From an uncultured Succinivibrio sp. (GTDB lineage: Bacteria > Pseudomonadota > Gammaproteobacteria > Enterobacterales > Succinivibrionaceae): a stretch of 64,000 bases of DNA. The stretch lies in assembly GCA_900767695.1 (NCBI GenBank), contig CAAGAC010000116.1, forward strand, positions 1 to 64,000. The letters run 5' to 3'. The position numbers and the translations under genes were made by a program. Below, one piece after another: positions 59,870 to 64,000 of the stretch; position 1 is the first letter of the stretch; every line of letters begins with the position of its first letter. The notes under the pieces were generated by a model. The model worked only from the letters and a program-made list of their open reading frames with translations. It was not told the DNA's origin and did not search any database.

Positions 59870-61057
59870 TTACTTGATGGTGATGCGGGCGAAGCGGCGC
59901 TTGCCGACCTGCCAGACCGAGGTGCCCGCAGGGGCCTTCTCGTCCTTGGAGGCGACGGCCCTGCCGTCGACCTTGACCGCGCCGGCCTTGATCATCCTCA
60001 TGCCCTCGGAGGTCGAGGAGACGAGGCCAGCCTCCTTGAGGATATTGGGGATGGGGGCGGCGTCGATCGTGAGCTCGGGGATGTCCTCGGGCACCGCGCC
60101 CTTCTGGAACTGGCTTAAGAAGCCCTCGACGGCGGCATTGGCCGCGTCGGCGCCATGGAAGCGCTCGACCATCTCGCGGCCAAGCTCTATCTTGGCGTCG
60201 CGCGGGTTCATCGAGCCGTTGAGGCAGGATGACTTGATGGACTCTATCTCGTCGGAGGTCTTTCCCGAGAGCAGCTCGTAGTAGTTCCACATCAGGCTGT
60301 CGGAGATCGACATGATCTTCCCGAACATCTCCGAGGGAGGCTCGGTGACGCCGATGTAGTTGCCCTTGGACTTGGACATCTTGACGACGCCGTCGAGGCC
60401 CACGAGCAGCGGCATCATCAGCACGCACTGCGGCTCCATGCCCGCGTCCTTCTGCAGCTCGCGGCCCATCAGGAGGTTGAACTTCTGATCGGTGCCGCCA
60501 AGCTCGACGTCGGCCTTGATCGCCACCGAGTCGTAGCCCTGGAAGAGCGGGTAGAGGAACTCGTGGATGGCGATGGGCTGGTTCGAGGAGAAGCGCTTGG
60601 AGAAGTCGTCGCGCTCGAGCATGCGGGCGACGGTGAGCTTGGAGGCCAGGCGGATGGTGCCGGCGGCGCCGAGCTTCTCGCTCCACTCGGAGTTGTAGCG
60701 CACCTCGGTGAGCTTGGGATCGAGGATCCTGAAGACCTGATCGGCGTAGGTCTTGGCATTGGCCACGATCTGCTCGCGCGAGAGCTGGGGCCTGGTGGCG
60801 TTCTTGCCCGAGGGATCGCCAATGGAGGCGGTGAAGTCGCCGATGATCAGCACGACGCGGTGCCCGAGCTTCTGGAAGGTGCGCAGCTTGTTGAGGATCA
60901 CGGTGTGGCCGAGGTGGATGTCCGGGGCGGTCGGATCCATTCCCAGCTTGACGGTGAGCTGCCTGCCGCTCTCAAGCTTCTTGCGCAGCTCCTCGAGGGG
61001 GATGATCTCTTCTGCGCCCCTTGCTATCTCGGCCAGCGCCTTTTCGATGTCGGGCAT
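59870..61057 (-). CDS. tyrS: tyrosyl-tRNA synthetase
   Basis: A class I synthetase charging tRNA-Tyr. The HIGH-type motif is HLGH at residues 48-51 and the second signature [12 protein letters not shown] lies near residue 230; a C-terminal S4 RNA-binding domain ends the protein (VKVDGRAV). At 395 residues it belongs to the shorter TyrRS type seen in many gammaproteobacteria besides E. coli (424). It is divergent from anmK by 120 bases and leads a tyrS-rpiA transcript. Confidence 0.95.
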   Translation of the reverse strand: MPDIEKALAEIARGAEEIIPLEELRKKLESGRQLTVKLGMDPTAPDIHLGHTVILNKLRTFQKLGHRVVLIIGDFTASIGDPSGKNATRPQLSREQIVANAKTYADQVFRILDPKLTEVRYNSEWSEKLGAAGTIRLASKLTVARMLERDDFSKRFSSNQPIAIHEFLYPLFQGYDSVAIKADVELGGTDQKFNLLMGRELQKDAGMEPQCVLMMPLLVGLDGVVKMSKSKGNYIGVTEPPSEMFGKIMSISDSLMWNYYELLSGKTSDEIESIKSSCLNGSMNPRDAKIELGREMVERFHGADAANAAVEGFLSQFQKGAVPEDIPELTIDAAPIPNILKEAGLVSSTSEGMRMIKAGAVKVDGRAVASKDEKAPAGTSVWQVGKRRFARITIK

Positions 61058-61177
61058 CGGTGTCTCCTTTGAAAAATTCCTGACGCCCGCCGCAATTTGC
61101 GTCGATGCGGCGGGCCTAAAATCAACCTCCCATGATAATACATTTGCAACGTCCGATGGATTTGGCAGGAGGAAGGG

Positions 61178-62338
61178 ATGAGCCGGGTTCTGTACATAGG
61201 CCTGATGTCAGGCACGAGCATCGACGCGATGGACGGGGTGCTCGCCTCGTTCGAGGACGGGACGCCCAAGGTGGTTGCCGCTGCCTCGCGCGACTGGAAG
61301 GGATCGGAGCGCTCGGAGCTCAACCTCCTGTGCTCCCAAGGCCCCGACGAGCTTGAGCGCGCCAGACAGGCCGCGCTCATGGTCTCGCAGGCCGAGCTTG
61401 AGGTGGTGCAGGACCTGCTCTCCGAGGCAAAGGTCAAGCCCTCCGACGTCGCGGCCATCGGCGCGCACGGGCAGACTGTGCGCCACCGCCCCGATCTCGG
61501 GTTTACGGTGCAGCTGTCCGATCCCGCCTTCCTTGCCGAAGGCTCGGGCATCGACGTGGTGTCGCACTTCCGCCAGGCCGACCTTGCCGCAGGCGGCGAT
61601 GGCGCCCCGCTCACCCCGGCCTTCCACTCCTACCTGATGGGTTCCAAGAGCGAGCCGCGCTATGTGCTCAACCTCGGCGGCATCGCCAACCTCACGGTGA
61701 TGGGAGTTGGCGGCAAGGTGCTCGAGGGCTACGACACCGGCCCTGCCGACACGCTAATGGACATGGCCGCGAGGACCTTCCTAAAGGCTCCCTACGACCG
61801 CAACGGCGAGGCCGCCGCGAAAGGGCGCGTCAACCCAGCCTGGCTTTCAAGGCTCATGCAGCACCCTTATCTCAGGAAGGATCCGCCCAAGTCCACCGGA
61901 CGCGAGGTCTTCGACAGCAGGTGCGTGGCCTTCTGCTTTGACGAGGCCCTCGAGCATCCGGAGCTCGTTCCCGATCTGATGGCGACGCTCTGCGAGTACA
62001 CCGCGATGAGCGCCTGCGACGCGCTTGAGGGGAGCATGCGCCGCCAGGGGCTTGCAGGCGGCACGCTCATAGCCTGCGGCGGCGGCTCGAAGAACCCCAC
62101 TCTCATGAAGGCCATATCCGAGATGTGCGCCGACATGGGGGTCGCGGTGAAGCCAAGCTCAAGCTTCGGGGTCGATCCCCAGCTTCTTGAGCCGCTCTCG
62201 ATGGCCTGGATGGCGATGCTGTTCCTGCAGGGGCGCCGCCTGCCCCTGGGCGGCTCAAGCCGCGCAGGGCGCGACGTCATCGCAGGCTTCCTCACCCCCG
62301 CCCCTGGCGGGATGTTCGAGCGCTTCAGGAACGCGTGA
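61178..62338 (+). CDS. anmK: anhydro-N-acetylmuramic acid kinase
   Basis: Recycles cell-wall 1,6-anhydro-MurNAc by phosphorylating it to MurNAc 6-phosphate. The 386 residues (E. coli 369) begin with the diagnostic [16 protein letters not shown] and contain [19 protein letters not shown] with the phosphate loop, and the late [21 protein letters not shown] precedes the ATG. Its 3' end overlaps the convergent pncC by 14 bases. The tyrS-anmK neighbourhood is common in gammaproteobacteria. Confidence 0.95.
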   Translation: MSRVLYIGLMSGTSIDAMDGVLASFEDGTPKVVAAASRDWKGSERSELNLLCSQGPDELERARQAALMVSQAELEVVQDLLSEAKVKPSDVAAIGAHGQTVRHRPDLGFTVQLSDPAFLAEGSGIDVVSHFRQADLAAGGDGAPLTPAFHSYLMGSKSEPRYVLNLGGIANLTVMGVGGKVLEGYDTGPADTLMDMAARTFLKAPYDRNGEAAAKGRVNPAWLSRLMQHPYLRKDPPKSTGREVFDSRCVAFCFDEALEHPELVPDLMATLCEYTAMSACDALEGSMRRQGLAGGTLIACGGGSKNPTLMKAISEMCADMGVAVKPSSSFGVDPQLLEPLSMAWMAMLFLQGRRLPLGGSSRAGRDVIAGFLTPAPGGMFERFRNA

Positions 62339-62855
62339 AGCCCTCGGGATCACTCCCCTCTGCATACCGCAGGAGGGCCTTGAGGCCCTCCTGCACGGTC
62401 AGGGCCCTCACCTCGTCCCTGTCCCCCTCGAAGTGAAAGAGCCTGGACACCGCGTCCCTGCCGCGTCTGCAGGCGCCGATCCACACGGTGCCGGCAGGAT
62501 TTCCGCCTGAAGGCCCGGGACCTGCAACTCCCGAGACGGCGACTGCCAGATCGGCATGCGACCTTGCTATGGCCCCCTGCGCCATCTCCTGCACGCACTG
62601 TCCGCTCACCTCGGTGAAGCTATTCAGCGTCTCGTCAGTCACCCCGAGCATCTCGTGCTTTGCCGTGTTGTTGTAGACGGTGAAGCCGCGGTCGAAGTAG
62701 TCCGAGGCGCCGCTCACCGCAACCATGGTCGCGGAGACGAGCCCGCCCGTGAGCGACTCGGCCGTGGCGGCCTTAAGGCCCTTGCTGACGCAGAGATCCT
62801 TGAGCTTTCTGGAGAGCGCGAGGTTCTCCTTTTCGATTGCCTTTAAGTCCTGCAT
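62325..62855 (-). CDS. pncC: nicotinamide-nucleotide amidohydrolase PncC (CinA C-terminal domain)
   Basis: A 176-residue stand-alone CinA C-terminal domain that deamidates NMN to nicotinate mononucleotide for NAD recycling. AESLTGGLVSATMV carries the catalytic Ser region, and AVSGVAGPGPSGGNPAGTVWIG is the second conserved block (landmark). I start at the ATG at 62855 with AGGA 7 bases upstream; a TTG ten codons earlier is possible. Length is in the usual range (about 160). Confidence 0.93.
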   Translation of the reverse strand: MQDLKAIEKENLALSRKLKDLCVSKGLKAATAESLTGGLVSATMVAVSGASDYFDRGFTVYNNTAKHEMLGVTDETLNSFTEVSGQCVQEMAQGAIARSHADLAVAVSGVAGPGPSGGNPAGTVWIGACRRGRDAVSRLFHFEGDRDEVRALTVQEGLKALLRYAEGSDPEGFTRS

Positions 62856-62919
62856 TGTGATGTCCTGGTAGAACTCATAAAACAAAGGGGCCCGCAGGCC
62901 CCCATGGTGGAAATCCTAT

Positions 62920-63585
62920 CTAGCGCGTGCGCCGAAGCCCCGGCCTCTGCCCGATGCCATAGGCGTTGCGGGCGCGCAGCGAGGCGATGTGCCTTGGAGC
63001 CTCTGGGTCGTCGGATGCGGCTGGCGCTGGCCTTGGCGCGGGAGCCTTCCTTGGCTCCTGCGCAGCCTGCGCCGGGTCCTCGCCCTTGGGCTTGATGCGC
63101 GCGACCTTGGCTATCATCTCGATCTCCGACGGCGGCAGCGAGGTGCGCCTTGAGATCTCGGAGATGTCCTCGCCGTCGCGCAGCATCTGCCTTGCCTCGG
63201 CTATAGGCGCCCCCTCGGGGCGGGTCTTCTCGAGATCCTCGACCTTGCGCGAGAACCTGGCCTTGAGATCGCCGAGATCGCCCTCAAGCGTGGAGATCTT
63301 CCTGGACAGGCCCTCGAGTGTGTCGTCAAGCTTCTGGGCGTGATCGGAGAGGTAGGTTGAAGACTGCTCGGAGATCTTCACGCGCTGGGCGAGCGGATCG
63401 ACCGAGGACTTGATCTCGTCAAGGCCAGCGGTCACCTGCTTGAGCGCGGAAGACAGCTCCGACACCTGCCTCTCCAGCGAGGCGGCGCGGCGTGAGGTGA
63501 GGATGAAGGACGCCAGGAGCAGTGCGAGCAACACCACGGCGATCGCGATCACCAGCAGCATCGATACATCAAGATATGACTGCAC
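62920..63585 (-). CDS. DUF2802 membrane-anchored coiled-coil protein beside cheW
   Basis: A 221-residue protein with one N-terminal transmembrane helix (residues 8-30), a long coiled coil (residues 34-120), then the DUF2802 core GAPIAEARQMLRDGEDISEIS with RRTSLPPSEIEMIAKVAR, and a Pro/Ala tail. In Vibrio and Pseudomonas flagellar-chemotaxis clusters a DUF2802 gene follows cheW, just as here (41 bases). The function is unknown; the helix-turn-helix-like end and membrane anchor suggest a scaffold role in chemotaxis or flagellar placement. Confidence 0.82.
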   Translation of the reverse strand: MQSYLDVSMLLVIAIAVVLLALLLASFILTSRRAASLERQVSELSSALKQVTAGLDEIKSSVDPLAQRVKISEQSSTYLSDHAQKLDDTLEGLSRKISTLEGDLGDLKARFSRKVEDLEKTRPEGAPIAEARQMLRDGEDISEISRRTSLPPSEIEMIAKVARIKPKGEDPAQAAQEPRKAPAPRPAPAASDDPEAPRHIASLRARNAYGIGQRPGLRRTR

Positions 63586-63626
63586 CCTGACTCCAGAAGC
63601 GGGGCGTGGCCCCGCCGGACGCTAGC

Positions 63627-64000
63627 TTACTTGTTGAGGTTCGAGACGTCTTCCCACTCCTGATCGGACAGGAGCTTGGTGAGGTCGATGAGGATCAGCA
63701 GATCTCCGTCGCGGTTGCAGACGCCGCTGATGAACTTCGCGCTCTCCTCGGTGCCGACGTTGGGGGTGTCGTCGATGTCGTTGGTGTTGAGGTCGACTAC
63801 CTCGGCCACGGAGTCGACGAGGATGCCCACGACGTGGCTGTCGGACTCGATGATCATGATCCTGGTGTTGTCGGTGACCTCGGCCGAGGGCAGGCCGAAG
63901 CGCTGCCTGGTGTCGATGACGGTCACGACGTTGCCGCGCAGGTTGATGATGCCGAGCACGTACGAGGGCGCTCCCGGGACCGGCGCGATGTCGGTGTAGC
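63627..64000 (-). CDS. cheW: chemotaxis coupling protein CheW (3' part)
   Basis: The C-terminal 124 residues of CheW; the start lies beyond the window edge. VPGAPSYVLGIINLRGNVVTVID is the diagnostic core (landmark), followed by TRQRFGLPS, IMIIESDSHVVGILVDSVAEV and FISGVCNRDGDLLILIDL. CheW couples chemoreceptors to the CheA kinase. It ends 41 bases before the DUF2802 gene and is probably the end of a cheAB-like cluster off the right edge. In-window sequence is intact. Confidence 0.95.
   Translation of the reverse strand, partial: YTDIAPVPGAPSYVLGIINLRGNVVTVIDTRQRFGLPSAEVTDNTRIMIIESDSHVVGILVDSVAEVVDLNTNDIDDTPNVGTEESAKFISGVCNRDGDLLILIDLTKLLSDQEWEDVSNLNK

Overview
The window is a high-GC chromosomal segment of a flagellated gammaproteobacterium. 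Support comes from a MaoP/YifE (DUF413) gene, a Vibrio/Pseudomonas-style fliEFGHIJKLMNOPQR block, a cheW + DUF2802 pair, a long-type QueF, periplasmic EndA and PpnN. A lineage in or near Aeromonadales (for example Succinivibrionaceae) is an inference from gene content; a phylogeny was not possible here. No tRNA, rRNA, CRISPR array, intact insertion sequence or prophage was recognised.

Layout. 0.07-7.5 kb: glnS with a small unknown gene, maoP, azlCD, lysC and a stand-alone fliD behind a near-consensus sigma-28 promoter. 7.6-16.7 kb: an eight-gene minus-strand sugar operon: binding protein, DUF2291, RbsA-like ATPase, RbsC-like permease, L-fucose-isomerase-family protein, two-subunit transketolase and FGGY kinase. 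This set matches the non-oxidative D-apiose route best (inference). 17.2-19.6 kb: an alpha/beta hydrolase and two DUF805 membrane proteins. 19.7-29.1 kb: central pentose and triose metabolism on the minus strand: rbsK-rbsD-AraC regulator, pgk-fbaA, and transaldolase-DUF945-tkt. 29.6-32.3 kb: metK, then a nitroreductase divergent from a TetR regulator. 32.4-37.6 kb: a decaying autotransporter locus, with one large gene stopped by an in-frame amber codon just after its signal peptide and a frameshifted, truncated second copy. 38.1-42.1 kb: DUF5718, endA, queF and ppnN. 42.2-55.5 kb: the flagellar fliE-to-fliR operon, with sigma-54 promoter matches before fliE and again between fliJ and fliK. 55.7-58.9 kb: metE coupled to an MTHFR-like gene that lacks usual catalytic residues. 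59.2-64.0 kb: tyrS-rpiA, anmK, pncC, DUF2802 and the 3' part of cheW.

How it fits together. Imported pentoses would be isomerised, phosphorylated and split to triose and C2 units, which enter the tkt/tal/rpiA and fba/pgk routes also encoded here. fliE-R supplies the basal body, C-ring, export gate and hook-length ruler. Two promoter types, RpoN for fliE and fliK and FliA for fliD, imply a Vibrio-like flagellar hierarchy. The items most worth a second look are the MTHFR-like partner of MetE, the autotransporter locus with its shared leader motif, the interleaved inverted repeats between fbaA and rbsK, and the pentose operon.
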